DNA of 64,000 nucleotides from VSJD01 sp041653875. GTDB lineage: Bacteria; Verrucomicrobiota; Kiritimatiellia; JAAZAB01. Both the position numbers and the translations under genes were made by a program. Positions 15,359-23,549 of this stretch are shown one piece after another (the first letter of the stretch is position 1; each line of letters opens with the position of its first letter). The DNA is taken from NCBI GenBank assembly GCA_041653875.1, contig JBAZEM010000011.1:12580-76579 (forward strand), given 5' to 3'. The notes beneath the pieces were generated by a model, which saw nothing but the letters and a program-made list of their open reading frames with translations, did no database searches and was not told where the DNA came from.

Positions 15359-16300
15359 TCAATCGAAAAGCATGGTCGAAAGGTAGCGTTCGCCGGAGTC
15401 GGGCAGGATTACCACGATCGTCTTGTCCCGAAAAGCGGGTTCCCCGGCAATCCGGGCGGCCGCCGCCACGGCGGCGCCGCAGGAGATGCCCGAGAGAATC
15501 CCTTCCTCGCAGGCCAATCGGCGCGCGTAGTCAATGGCCTCTTCGTTGCCAACCTTCTCCACGCGGTCCACCAGGCCCAGGTCGAGCACGTCCGGAATAA
15601 ACCCGGCGCCAATGCCCTGGATCATGTGCGGGCCCGGTTTCGATTCCCGCCCAGCCAGATGCTGGGAGATCACCGGGCTTTGTTCCGGCTCCACTCCCAC
15701 GGCAATTATCTTCTTCCCCTTCTGCTGTTTGATGTAACGCGCCACGCCCGTGATCGTTCCGCCGGTGCCGATGCCGGCCACAAGCGCGTCGATGCCGCCC
15801 TCCGTGGCTTCCCAGATTTCCGGCCCCGTGGTGCGCTCGTGAATACGCGGATTGGCCGGGTTCTTGAACTGCTGGGGCATGAAAAAACGCCCCGGGTTGG
15901 CGGCCGTCAGTTCTTCGGCTTTCCGGATAGCCCCGGCCATGCCCTTGGGTCCCTCGGTCAAGACGACGGAAGCGCCGAGCGCGGCAAGAATCTTGCGCCG
16001 CTCGATGCTCATGGTTTCCGGCATGGTAAGCGTCACCTTGTAGCCGCGCGCGGCGCCCACAAAGGCCAGCGCAATGCCGGTGTTCCCGCTGGTAGGTTCG
16101 ACGATTTCCATGCCGGGCTTGAGCACGCCGCGCTCCTCGGCGTCCCAGACCATCGCGGCGCCAATGCGGTCCTTCACGGAATAACCGGGGTTGCGGCCCT
16201 CCACCTTGGCCAGGATGAGCGCCCGATTGCCGGCCACTTTGCGCAATTGCACAAGCGGCGTATTGCCGAGCGACAACGAATTGTCCTTGAAGTATTTCAT
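15359..16300 (-). CDS. cysK: Cysteine synthase A (O-acetylserine sulfhydrylase)
   Basis: A 313-aa PLP enzyme making cysteine from O-acetylserine and sulfide. The PLP-lysine lies in NPGYSVKDRIG (about 37-47), the substrate loop is EPTSGNTGIALAFVGA, and the phosphate-binding loop is GIGTGGTITGVARYI. The end ILPDSGERYLSTMLFD is typical. It lies 12 nt after the sulfite reductase gene, so sulfide made by that enzyme can be used here. A standalone carrier protein with JAMM protease upstream could in principle supply a CysM-type enzyme instead, but this sequence looks CysK-like. Confidence 0.95.
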   Translation of the reverse strand: MKYFKDNSLSLGNTPLVQLRKVAGNRALILAKVEGRNPGYSVKDRIGAAMVWDAEERGVLKPGMEIVEPTSGNTGIALAFVGAARGYKVTLTMPETMSIERRKILAALGASVVLTEGPKGMAGAIRKAEELTAANPGRFFMPQQFKNPANPRIHERTTGPEIWEATEGGIDALVAGIGTGGTITGVARYIKQQKGKKIIAVGVEPEQSPVISQHLAGRESKPGPHMIQGIGAGFIPDVLDLGLVDRVEKVGNEEAIDYARRLACEEGILSGISCGAAVAAAARIAGEPAFRDKTIVVILPDSGERYLSTMLFD

Positions 16301-16312
16301 AGTGTCCGATCC

Positions 16313-18673
16313 TTATCGATTTTTTCGTATGTCCACCTGCCAATGTCCGTCCGCCAAGCGCTCGGTGGCGAGCACCGCCTGGCCCTCGTTCTTGAAGCTC
16401 GCGGGAACATTCCGAACCGGCTCGCCGTCATCCAGCACGACGCGCAGGACTTCCCCCGCCGTCATCGTTTCGAGTTTGAGCTTGGCCTTGACGAAGTTCA
16501 TGGGACAGGCCACGCCGCTGAGATCGAGGCGCACCGCGCCCGCCGCCGCGGGCGGCGGATCGTTTGGCGACTGTGCCGCCGCGGCCGGGTCGGTTTCGGG
16601 GGGATGAAACACAAGGGCGCCGTCAAGACTGTCGAACAAAGTTTCGATCCGCTCCAGCAGGGCCTTGATTTCCGGCGCGCGGCCCTCCAGCGCGGCGTGC
16701 CAGCCTTCAATGGATCCGCGCGCGCGAGCGAGCAACCCGCGATACCCGGCTGAGACCAACCCAGTCTCCACAAAGTGGGTTTCGAAGGACCGGATGACGG
16801 CATCCGGCGCCTGCGTATCGACGCCGCGTGTGATCAACAAAGCGCGCACCGTGGCCAGGAGCGCGTCGAACAAGGGGTCCTGTTCTCCGGTCTTGTCCGC
16901 CCGATCGAGCGCTTTTTTTGCCGCGGCGATGTCGCCGCGAATCACCTCGAACACGCCGGCACCGCACTCGCCCGCGCCGCGCCCCGCCAGGGAAAAATCC
17001 TGCTCCTGCCCCCAGTCGCGGTAGAAAAGCGGGTCGGCGGCGTATTCCGGCGCCTGCGCATGGCGGCGCGTCAAGTCCTGGAAATGGTTCAACCCTTGCC
17101 TCTCGAAATATTGGATAAACGGTTCCCTGGCGGTCCGGTTTTCCTTGAAATCCCGGGCCAGATCCACCAGAAACCCGGGGAGCGCGCGGGCGGGGACGGT
17201 TCCAACCTCTTCGGCCAACCGGACGGCATGGGCATCGTCCCTTGCGCCCATAACCACGCGATACGACGGCGCCAGGCGCTCATGGTGGCGCTGGGCCACG
17301 CCGAAGAAACCAATGCCCGCCATGGGATGGTGGCCGCACGCGTTCGGACAGCCGCTGATATGGATATCGAATTCCGCCAGCACGCCGTTCAAGCCGCTCG
17401 TCCGGCCCAGGGCCTCCGCGCCCGCGCGGGCCGCGCCCCGCGCAAGGCACAGCCCCAGCCGGCAGGTCGAAGCTCCCGCGCAGGCGACAAAGCATTCCAG
17501 CGGCGAAGGCGAGACGACGTCCGTCTCAAGCCGCCGCAACGCTTTTGCCAGTTCGGGCAGGCGCTCCGGCCGGACAAACCGCAGCAACAGATTCTGGGAG
17601 CGCGTCGTCCGCACTTCCTGTTGGGAGCTATATTGTCCGGCAAGTTCGCCAATGGCGCCAAAGTCACGCCACGGCAGGAAGCCGAGCGGCAGATGCAGGG
17701 GCACGGCGACAAAGCCGGCCTGTTTTTGCCGGATAAATCGCAAGTTATCCGCGGCCTGGAGCGGCGGCGGCGACGGCGCATTATCCGGGGCGCACCAGGC
17801 TGGCGCCGGAACGTCGCAAAGTGGCACACCGTCTTGCCGCGTTGCGACGATCTGCTTGCGGAGTTCGGCGCGGAAGGCGTCCGCCCCGATCTTCTCGAGC
17901 ACAAACCGCAGGCGCGCATGACGCCGGTCGGCGCGGTCGCCGAGCCGGTCGAACAGCCGCCTTCCGGCTTCCGCCGCGATCACGGCATCCGATCCCGGCA
18001 TCCATTCTTCCATCCGGTCGGCCAGCCGCGAGTGGGTGCCCATGCCGCCGCCGGCATAGAGCGTGAACCCGGGTTGCCCATCCTTGACGGCGGCGATAAA
18101 ACCCAGGTCCGCCACGCGCGCCAGGGCGCAATCGCCGGCACAGCCGCTGAACGCGATCTTGTATTTCCGCGGAAGATTGTAACTGCCCGCCAGGGCGATC
18201 AGATGCTCGGTGACCGCGTGCGCGAACGGCGTCACGTCGAAAGCCTCGGCGGGGCAAATCCCGGCATAGGGGCAGGCCGCGACGTTGCGGACCGTATTAC
18301 CCCCGCCGCCTTTGCTTGTCAGGCCAACGTCCTTCAGGCGGCGCATGATCTGGGGCGTGTCCGCGATGGCGACATCGTGAAATTGGACATCCTGCCGGGT
18401 GGTCACATGGAGCGACCCGTTGCTGAAATCGCGGCTGATTTCCGCAAGGGCCTGCGTCTGCGCCGCACTCAAAGCGCCGCCCGCCACGCGGACCCGCAGC
18501 ATATAGGTTCCATCCCGGCGTTGTTCGTATATGCCGCGCGGAACGCGCTTGGCCTTGAACACCGCCGGGGGCAGTTGTTTGGCCAGGAAACGCTGTACTT
18601 CGCCGGCATACGCTTCGATATCTCCGTCAAGATCGGACGGCAGACGGTAGTAAAATGGTTGGACGTCATTCAT
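16313..18673 (-). CDS. Sulfite reductase fused to a helical domain and a C-terminal TusA-like domain
   Basis: 786 aa. Residues 1 to about 570 are a ferredoxin-type sulfite/nitrite reductase with two ferrodoxin-like repeats and the siroheme-Fe4S4 ligands C-x5-C (CAGASTC, about 400) and C-x3-C (SGCPNAC, about 442). A helical region at about 578-690, reminiscent of HEPN-like tails on some sulfite reductases, follows. The end (about 714-786) is a TusA/SirA sulfur-carrier fold with its active Cys in LDLSGVACPMNFVKAKLKL. It reduces sulfite to sulfide; the TusA part may receive or pass on sulfur. The start overlaps the JAMM gene. Use as a nitrite reductase is unlikely in this context. Confidence 0.88.
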   Translation of the reverse strand: MNDVQPFYYRLPSDLDGDIEAYAGEVQRFLAKQLPPAVFKAKRVPRGIYEQRRDGTYMLRVRVAGGALSAAQTQALAEISRDFSNGSLHVTTRQDVQFHDVAIADTPQIMRRLKDVGLTSKGGGGNTVRNVAACPYAGICPAEAFDVTPFAHAVTEHLIALAGSYNLPRKYKIAFSGCAGDCALARVADLGFIAAVKDGQPGFTLYAGGGMGTHSRLADRMEEWMPGSDAVIAAEAGRRLFDRLGDRADRRHARLRFVLEKIGADAFRAELRKQIVATRQDGVPLCDVPAPAWCAPDNAPSPPPLQAADNLRFIRQKQAGFVAVPLHLPLGFLPWRDFGAIGELAGQYSSQQEVRTTRSQNLLLRFVRPERLPELAKALRRLETDVVSPSPLECFVACAGASTCRLGLCLARGAARAGAEALGRTSGLNGVLAEFDIHISGCPNACGHHPMAGIGFFGVAQRHHERLAPSYRVVMGARDDAHAVRLAEEVGTVPARALPGFLVDLARDFKENRTAREPFIQYFERQGLNHFQDLTRRHAQAPEYAADPLFYRDWGQEQDFSLAGRGAGECGAGVFEVIRGDIAAAKKALDRADKTGEQDPLFDALLATVRALLITRGVDTQAPDAVIRSFETHFVETGLVSAGYRGLLARARGSIEGWHAALEGRAPEIKALLERIETLFDSLDGALVFHPPETDPAAAAQSPNDPPPAAAGAVRLDLSGVACPMNFVKAKLKLETMTAGEVLRVVLDDGEPVRNVPASFKNEGQAVLATERLADGHWQVDIRKNR

Positions 18674-19085
18674 TTGTAATCACCATTTCGACAGATTGAG
18701 GAATTCCATCGTTTACAACGAAGGCGCGGCATTCCGGATGAGCGGCCTGCGCCAGCGATAAAATGACGTAGGCCACGTCCGGCGTAAGCGCCAGGCGCAA
18801 ATCCTCCGCGGACATGCGCGGCGGCGTGGCGGGATGACTGTGCCAAATCGCCAACAGTTTCAGCTCCATTCGGCGCATGTCCTTCACGGCCGCAAACTGC
18901 TCCTCCGGCTTCATGCTGAAGTGTTCCGGGGAGGCATCGGCATTTGTTAACGGGTAAAACTTAGTCACCAGGCCATCCCTACCCGCCAACAGACCGCAGG
19001 CCTCGAGCGGCGCCGCTTTTTTGGCATAAGCGATCGATTCGGCCGCAACGGTCTTCGAGATGATTAGCCTTGAATTTCCGCTCAT
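18666..19085 (-). CDS. JAMM/Mov34 metalloprotease (Mec/HcyD-like) for sulfur-carrier processing
   Basis: A 139-aa zinc protease with the exact JAMM signature: HSHPATPPRMSAED (H-x-H-x7-S-x2-D) and an upstream Glu in PLEACGLLAG. Small bacterial JAMM proteins such as Mec or HcyD trim the tail of sulfur-carrier proteins or release the amino acid from them. It overlaps the MoeB-like gene upstream (4 nt) and the sulfite reductase gene downstream (8 nt). The carrier at 20113 has residues after its GGG, the expected substrate. Confidence 0.9.
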   Translation of the reverse strand: MSGNSRLIISKTVAAESIAYAKKAAPLEACGLLAGRDGLVTKFYPLTNADASPEHFSMKPEEQFAAVKDMRRMELKLLAIWHSHPATPPRMSAEDLRLALTPDVAYVILSLAQAAHPECRAFVVNDGIPQSVEMVITNE

Positions 19086-19906
19086 TGCTCAGGGCTCCTG
19101 CCGGCGCGCAGATCGCAGACCGGCGCCGCTTCGTCGCGCAGTTCGACGATGGAAGGATGTTCGCCGCATAAAGGGCACTGGCGATTAGGGCGCAACGTTA
19201 CCTCCCTGAATTTCATTCTCAGCGCGTTATATATCAGCAGCCGGTCGGTCAGGAGATCGCCAATACCCAATAGGAACTTGGCGGCTTCGGTGGCCTGGAT
19301 ACAGCCCAACACGCCCGCCACAACTCCGAGGACCCCGGCCTGGGAGCAACTGGGCGCCGCGCCGGGCGGCGGCGGCGCTCCAAAAACACACCGGTAGCAT
19401 GTTGTCTTCCCCGGAATTACGGTCAGCGCCTGTCCCTCGAAGCGCAGGATCCCAGCATGGGAGTACGGCTTTTGCATGAAATGGCAGGCATCCGCCACCA
19501 GGAATTTCGAGGCGAAGTTATCCGTGCCGTCGATCACGAAATCATAATCCTTCAGGACGGCCGGAGCATTGGCCGCCGTCAGCCGTTCGCGGTAGGCCTG
19601 CACGGTCACATCCGGATTGATCGCGCGCATTTTAGAGCCGGCCGACTCCACTTTGGGACGGCCCAGGTCGGACGTGGCATGGATGACCTGCCGTTGCAAA
19701 TTGCTCAGGTCCACAACGTCGGCGTCGATCAGGCCGATGGCGCCCACTCCCGCCGCGGCCAGGTAGAGCGCCGCGGGCGAACCGAGCCCGCCGGCGCCGA
19801 CGATGAGCACCTTGCCGACCAGCAGTTGCGCCTGCCCTTTGCCCCCGACCTCCGGGAGAATAATATGGCGCGAATAACGCTCGATTTGTTGTTCGGTAAG
19901 ATTCAT
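19082..19906 (-). CDS. MoeB/ThiF-type adenylyltransferase (HcyF-like) for the sulfur carrier
   Basis: A 274-aa E1-like enzyme that adenylates the C-terminal Gly of a ubiquitin-like carrier. It has VLIVGAGGLGSPAALYLAAAG, LIDADVVDLSNLQRQ, the zinc ligands CYRC and CPLC, and VIDGTDNF. It lacks the C-terminal rhodanese domain of MOCS3-type enzymes, so sulfide or another donor must supply the sulfur. It is coupled to the JAMM gene. Because moaD, moaE and other moco genes are absent, the nearby carrier is its likely substrate. Confidence 0.9.
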   Translation of the reverse strand: MNLTEQQIERYSRHIILPEVGGKGQAQLLVGKVLIVGAGGLGSPAALYLAAAGVGAIGLIDADVVDLSNLQRQVIHATSDLGRPKVESAGSKMRAINPDVTVQAYRERLTAANAPAVLKDYDFVIDGTDNFASKFLVADACHFMQKPYSHAGILRFEGQALTVIPGKTTCYRCVFGAPPPPGAAPSCSQAGVLGVVAGVLGCIQATEAAKFLLGIGDLLTDRLLIYNALRMKFREVTLRPNRQCPLCGEHPSIVELRDEAAPVCDLRAGRSPEQ

Positions 19907-19934
19907 CCGGGTAATATCCTTCCATTAGATCAAA

Positions 19935-20058
19935 TTAGGCCCCGCAAAGCGGGGCGACTTTTTCATGTAGAGCCGACTTTACGTCGGCTATCTTCGGCAT
20001 AGGATAGCCGGTATTCCGCCGGAGGCGGATCCGCCTATGGCGGAAAAACCGGCTCTAC
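19935..20058. repeat. Terminator-like repeat plus palindromes between metY-carrier and MoeB genes
   Basis: TTAGGCCCCGC-AAA-GCGGGG...TTTTT (19935-19963) recurs at 47715-47741. It is followed by AGAGCCGACTTTACGTCGGCT and by CCGGTATTCCGCC / CCGCCTATGGCGGA arms. The T-run points the wrong way to end the surrounding minus-strand operon, so it is probably an inserted repeat rather than a terminator. Confidence 0.6.
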
Positions 20059-20112
20059 TTGGATTGAATTTCCTGTAAATCAAGTCCGGCTCTTCCTGTA
20101 GACTTCTGACGT

Positions 20113-20328
20113 TTAGGCCGGAGCTCCGCCTCCCATGAAATACAGGAACTCCACCTTGTCCCCCGGCTTAAGCGCCGTGACCGCGAACGTTTTACGATCG
20201 AGAATTTCGCCGTTCAGTTCCACGGACACCATGTCCGGCATCTTGACGTTCCGGGCAACCAGCAACGCCGCGATGGTGGTGGTGTTATTTTCCAGTTCGA
20301 CTTCCTTGTCGTTCACTTCGATTTTCAT
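20113..20328 (-). CDS. ThiS/MoaD-like sulfur-carrier protein with a tail after its glycines (HcyS-like)
   Basis: A 71-aa beta-grasp protein (MKIEVNDKEVELENNTTTIA ... LKPGDKVEFLYF) ending MGGGAPA. ThiS and MoaD end at the glycines. Here APA follows, so a protease must trim it before adenylation, which fits the JAMM gene in the same cluster. The order metY, carrier, adenylase, protease, sulfite reductase matches the HcyS homocysteine system of Wolinella. AAGGAG precedes its ATG. How many tail residues are removed cannot be read from sequence. Confidence 0.85.
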   Translation of the reverse strand: MKIEVNDKEVELENNTTTIAALLVARNVKMPDMVSVELNGEILDRKTFAVTALKPGDKVEFLYFMGGGAPA

Positions 20329-20439
20329 TAATACGGCTCCTTCAATGAGTTAGGGCGAGCGGTTTCCGTTGCGACTTCCCATCACCCCGGCCCTCTCCCG
20401 GGGGAGAGGGAAAACCTTTCAAATTCTTGCGCTCCGTTT

Positions 20440-21696
20440 TCAGACCTGCGCCAGGGCGTCGTCCAAATCGCCGATGATATCGTCCCCATGTTCGATTCCG
20501 ATCGAGAAACGCACCAGTTCGTCGGAAACGCCTATGGCCCGGCGCTGTTCGGCGGTCAGATCCCGGCAAATTGTCGAGGCCGGATGAATCACCAGGGTCT
20601 TGGCATCGCCCAAGTTGGCGAGATTCTGGGCCAGTTTCAAACCGTTGATGAATTTGAAACATTGTTCCTTGCTTTCCAATTTCAGCGTCAACAGCGCGCC
20701 ATACCGGCCGGCGAACTGACGCCGGGCCACGGCGTGGTCGGGATGGCTCGTCAAGCCCGGGTAGCGGACTTCGCGCACCCGTTTGGTTTTCTCCAAAAAC
20801 TCCGCCACCCGCAGGGCATTGGCGCAATGCCGCTCCATGCGGACGCCCAGCGATTCGATCCCGACGGACATCAGGAACGCATTGAACGGCGAGAGGCAAC
20901 CCCCGAGGTCCCGGCAGACCTGGTTCCGCAGGCAGGCCAGCAACGCCATGTTCCCGGCGCGCTTATGGAACGCGCTCAAATGGCCGTAGCGCGGGCTCGA
21001 CCAGTCGAATGTGCCGCAATCGACGATGATGCCTCCGATCGCATTGCCGTGCCCGTCGATAAATTTCGACGTAGAATGGATCACGATGTTCGCACCCATT
21101 TTTTTAGGCTGGAGCAGCAACGGGGTCGTCACGGTGTTATCCACCACCAGAACCACGTTTTTTTCTTTTGCCACATTGGCCAGCGCGGCAAGATCAGGGA
21201 CGTCCAGCTTCGGGTTGCCCACGGTCTCGACGAAAATGAGTTTGGTGCGGTCGCTAACGGCAGCCCGATAGGCCTCGATATCGGTGGACTCCACAAATTT
21301 GGCGCGGAGGCCGCACCGTTGCAGAAGGTTGGCAAACAGGGAATAAGTGCCGCCAAAGATGCTGTTGCCGGAGACAATCTCGTCGCCCTGGCCGGCGAGC
21401 GCAAGGACAACCGCACTGATGGCCGCCATGCCGGAGGCGCAGGCCACAGCGCCAAGTCCATCTTCCAGCACCGCAAGCCGTCGCTCGAACCCCGCGAGGG
21501 TGGGATTGCCGATACGCGCATAGACATACCCGGCTTCCCGTCCGGCGAAAACCGCTTCCAATTCTTCCGCCGTTTTATAGGCGAAGGCGGCGCTTTGGAA
21601 GATGGGCAGGGCCGTGGCCCCGGTGGCCGGGTCCGGTTCATACCCGCCATGAATCAACTGCGTCTCGATATGCAATGGCCAATGGTCTTTTTTCAT
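20440..21696 (-). CDS. metY: O-acetylhomoserine sulfhydrylase MetY
   Basis: A 418-aa PLP enzyme of the Cys/Met family. The PLP-lysine is in HSTSKFIDGHGNAIGGIIVD (about residues 200-220), a block that marks MetY rather than MetB/MetC. Other motifs are YARIGNPTLAGFERRLA, ASGMAAISAVVLAL and VETVGNPKLDVPD. It makes homocysteine from O-acetyl- or O-succinylhomoserine with a sulfur donor, here possibly the carrier thiocarboxylate. The start overlaps the cysN stop (ATGA). A cystathionine gamma-lyase is a less likely reading. Confidence 0.9.
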   Translation of the reverse strand: MKKDHWPLHIETQLIHGGYEPDPATGATALPIFQSAAFAYKTAEELEAVFAGREAGYVYARIGNPTLAGFERRLAVLEDGLGAVACASGMAAISAVVLALAGQGDEIVSGNSIFGGTYSLFANLLQRCGLRAKFVESTDIEAYRAAVSDRTKLIFVETVGNPKLDVPDLAALANVAKEKNVVLVVDNTVTTPLLLQPKKMGANIVIHSTSKFIDGHGNAIGGIIVDCGTFDWSSPRYGHLSAFHKRAGNMALLACLRNQVCRDLGGCLSPFNAFLMSVGIESLGVRMERHCANALRVAEFLEKTKRVREVRYPGLTSHPDHAVARRQFAGRYGALLTLKLESKEQCFKFINGLKLAQNLANLGDAKTLVIHPASTICRDLTAEQRRAIGVSDELVRFSIGIEHGDDIIGDLDDALAQV

Positions 21697-23498
21697 AAAT
21701 AGTATTCGAGAATCACTTTCTTTTCCCTCAATAACTCCGCGACTTGCTCCAGGGCCTGCGCTTCGGCGGCATGGGCGCCAAGAGTCAAGGCAACCTTATA
21801 CCGGTTGAAATGGTTTTCGCCAACATTGATTACCAGGATTTCGTTCGGCCTGTTCAGGAGTTCCAGGGTTTTCAGATCGTAATCATCCACGTTCGAGAGC
21901 GACGTTATGAAGATCTGGCCGGCATCCGTGAGAATGCGCGCCAGTTCGCCCAGGCGCCGGATATGTTCGTCGCGCACCTCGGACTCGTGCCGGATATCCA
22001 CATCGAGGCCCTTGATGACGTTCCCCATGCGCAAATAGTAGGTCTTGAAGTCGTGGTTAAACAGATGCTTTTCCAAAGCCGCGGCCAAAGCTTCCGTCTT
22101 GTCCTGTTGGTCGCCGGTGAAAACCACGAATTTGGCGCTGTGACCGTAGGTCGCCGCCCTTTGGACCGCCGATATCCCGCCGCTTTCCCAGGCGAATTCC
22201 CGATCGCTCACATGCCGCTGGATGGCGGAATCCTCGCCGCGGATGTCTTCCAGAACGATGCCCGCCCCGGCGATCTCGCAGTTATCCACGATCGCAAAGC
22301 GGCCGGTGAATCTGATCTCGCCGGCAAGGTCGAACGCGATCGGGCGGGGCGTCTCCAGGACGCACTCGGCGACGTCATGGCGGTCAACCTGCTGTTTGTT
22401 GGCCACCGAGGTCAGGTCCGAGGCGTCCATGACATTCAATATTTCGACGAGCTGTACGGGTGCGCGCGACGCTCCGAGTTTGAGCTTGTATTTTTTGCTC
22501 TTGATCATCGGCGCATGGCCCATCCAGAAGAGGTTGGCGCGGAAGCGCGGACTGACGCGCGGCTGGACTTCGGAGACCTTGGCCATCAATTCGCCGGGTT
22601 TTACATACACCTGCGTCCGCAATGTGAATCCGACCGCCTCGCCCGGGCCGGCGGTTGCGCGCTCCGGCGCGTTGAATCCTTCTATGGCGCCGATGCGCGA
22701 ACGTTTGCCGGACGGCAGAAAGACAACCTCTTCGCCCGTTTGGACTTTGCCGGTCTCGACCGTTCCCGCAAAAATACGCCGCGTGTCGCCATCCTCGGTG
22801 AATTTATAGACATCCTGAACCGGGAACCGGAACGGCAGGCCGGCGCGTTCATCGCCTTTTTCGAACGCGTCAAACTGCTCCAGCACCGTCGGACCGCGAT
22901 ACCAGGGCATCCGCACCGAGGCGGCCGCCACGTTTTCGCCCTTGAAGGCGCTGATGGGAATAAAGCTCGCCGTCTGCACATTCAATCGCCCGAGGAAGTC
23001 CGCATACTCGCGCTTGATGCCGTCGAACACTTCGGCGCTGTACCCGACCAAGTCCATCTTGTTGACCAGGACCGCGACCTGTCCGATGCCGAGCATGGAC
23101 ATCATATAGCCGTGCCGCCGGGAATTCTCTTTGATGCCTTCCAGGGCGTCGATGACAATAAAGGCCGCGTCGGCCCGCGCCGCGCCGGTAATCATATTCT
23201 TCAGGAACTCGATGTGGCCGGGGGCATCGATAATGACGTAGCGCCGTTTCGCCGTCTTGAAAAAACAGCGCGCTGTGTCGATGGTGATGCCCTGGGATTG
23301 CTCATCCTTGAGGGCATCCAGCAGAAAAGCATATTCGAACGGCTTGGCGTTGCCGGCGCACATGGCCTTGACCTGATCGAGCTTGCCCTGCGGCAGCGAC
23401 CGGGTATCGGCGAGCAGACGTCCGATCAGCGTGCTTTTGCCGTGGTCCACGTGGCCCACGATCACCACGCTGAGCTGCTCGTTATTTTGCGAATTCAT
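21693..23498 (-). CDS. cysN: Sulfate adenylyltransferase large subunit with a degenerate APS-kinase-like tail
   Basis: 601 aa. The EF-Tu-like GTPase is complete: G1 GHVDHGKSTLIGRLL (15-29), GITIDTA, G3 DAPGHIEF, G4 NKMD. It drives ATP sulfurylase CysD. From about residue 452 an APS-kinase-like fold follows, but its P-loop reads FTGDQQDKTE where active kinases have GLSGSGKST, and the nucleotide/APS motifs are altered. ADAGQIFITS keeps the family look. The kinase part is therefore probably inactive, which suits the APS-type reductase upstream. ATG 23498 starts the standard N-terminus; several in-frame ATGs upstream lie in a simple repeat. Confidence 0.9.
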   Translation of the reverse strand: MNSQNNEQLSVVIVGHVDHGKSTLIGRLLADTRSLPQGKLDQVKAMCAGNAKPFEYAFLLDALKDEQSQGITIDTARCFFKTAKRRYVIIDAPGHIEFLKNMITGAARADAAFIVIDALEGIKENSRRHGYMMSMLGIGQVAVLVNKMDLVGYSAEVFDGIKREYADFLGRLNVQTASFIPISAFKGENVAAASVRMPWYRGPTVLEQFDAFEKGDERAGLPFRFPVQDVYKFTEDGDTRRIFAGTVETGKVQTGEEVVFLPSGKRSRIGAIEGFNAPERATAGPGEAVGFTLRTQVYVKPGELMAKVSEVQPRVSPRFRANLFWMGHAPMIKSKKYKLKLGASRAPVQLVEILNVMDASDLTSVANKQQVDRHDVAECVLETPRPIAFDLAGEIRFTGRFAIVDNCEIAGAGIVLEDIRGEDSAIQRHVSDREFAWESGGISAVQRAATYGHSAKFVVFTGDQQDKTEALAAALEKHLFNHDFKTYYLRMGNVIKGLDVDIRHESEVRDEHIRRLGELARILTDAGQIFITSLSNVDDYDLKTLELLNRPNEILVINVGENHFNRYKVALTLGAHAAEAQALEQVAELLREKKVILEYYL

Positions 23499-23549
23499 TT
23501 TCCATTGCCCCGTTGACCATTTGCCATCAACCATCGACCATTCTTCTCT

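Noticed and set aside
16775..18679. Plus-strand open frame of 634 codons
   Set aside because: Antisense to the sulfite reductase; arises from high GC and codon bias and has no protein-like motif pattern.
19935..19963. Terminator of the metY-carrier part of the sulfur operon
   Set aside because: The T-run follows the stem only on the plus strand, while the genes are on the minus strand; the same sequence recurs at 47715, so it is a repeat.
19082..20328. Molybdopterin or thiamine synthesis genes (moeB, moaD)
   Set aside because: The carrier has a tail after the glycines and sits with a JAMM protease, metY and sulfite reductase, and no other moa or thi genes are present in this cluster.
21744..23516. 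Plus-strand open frame of 590 codons
   Set aside because: Antisense to cysN, which has intact GTPase motifs.
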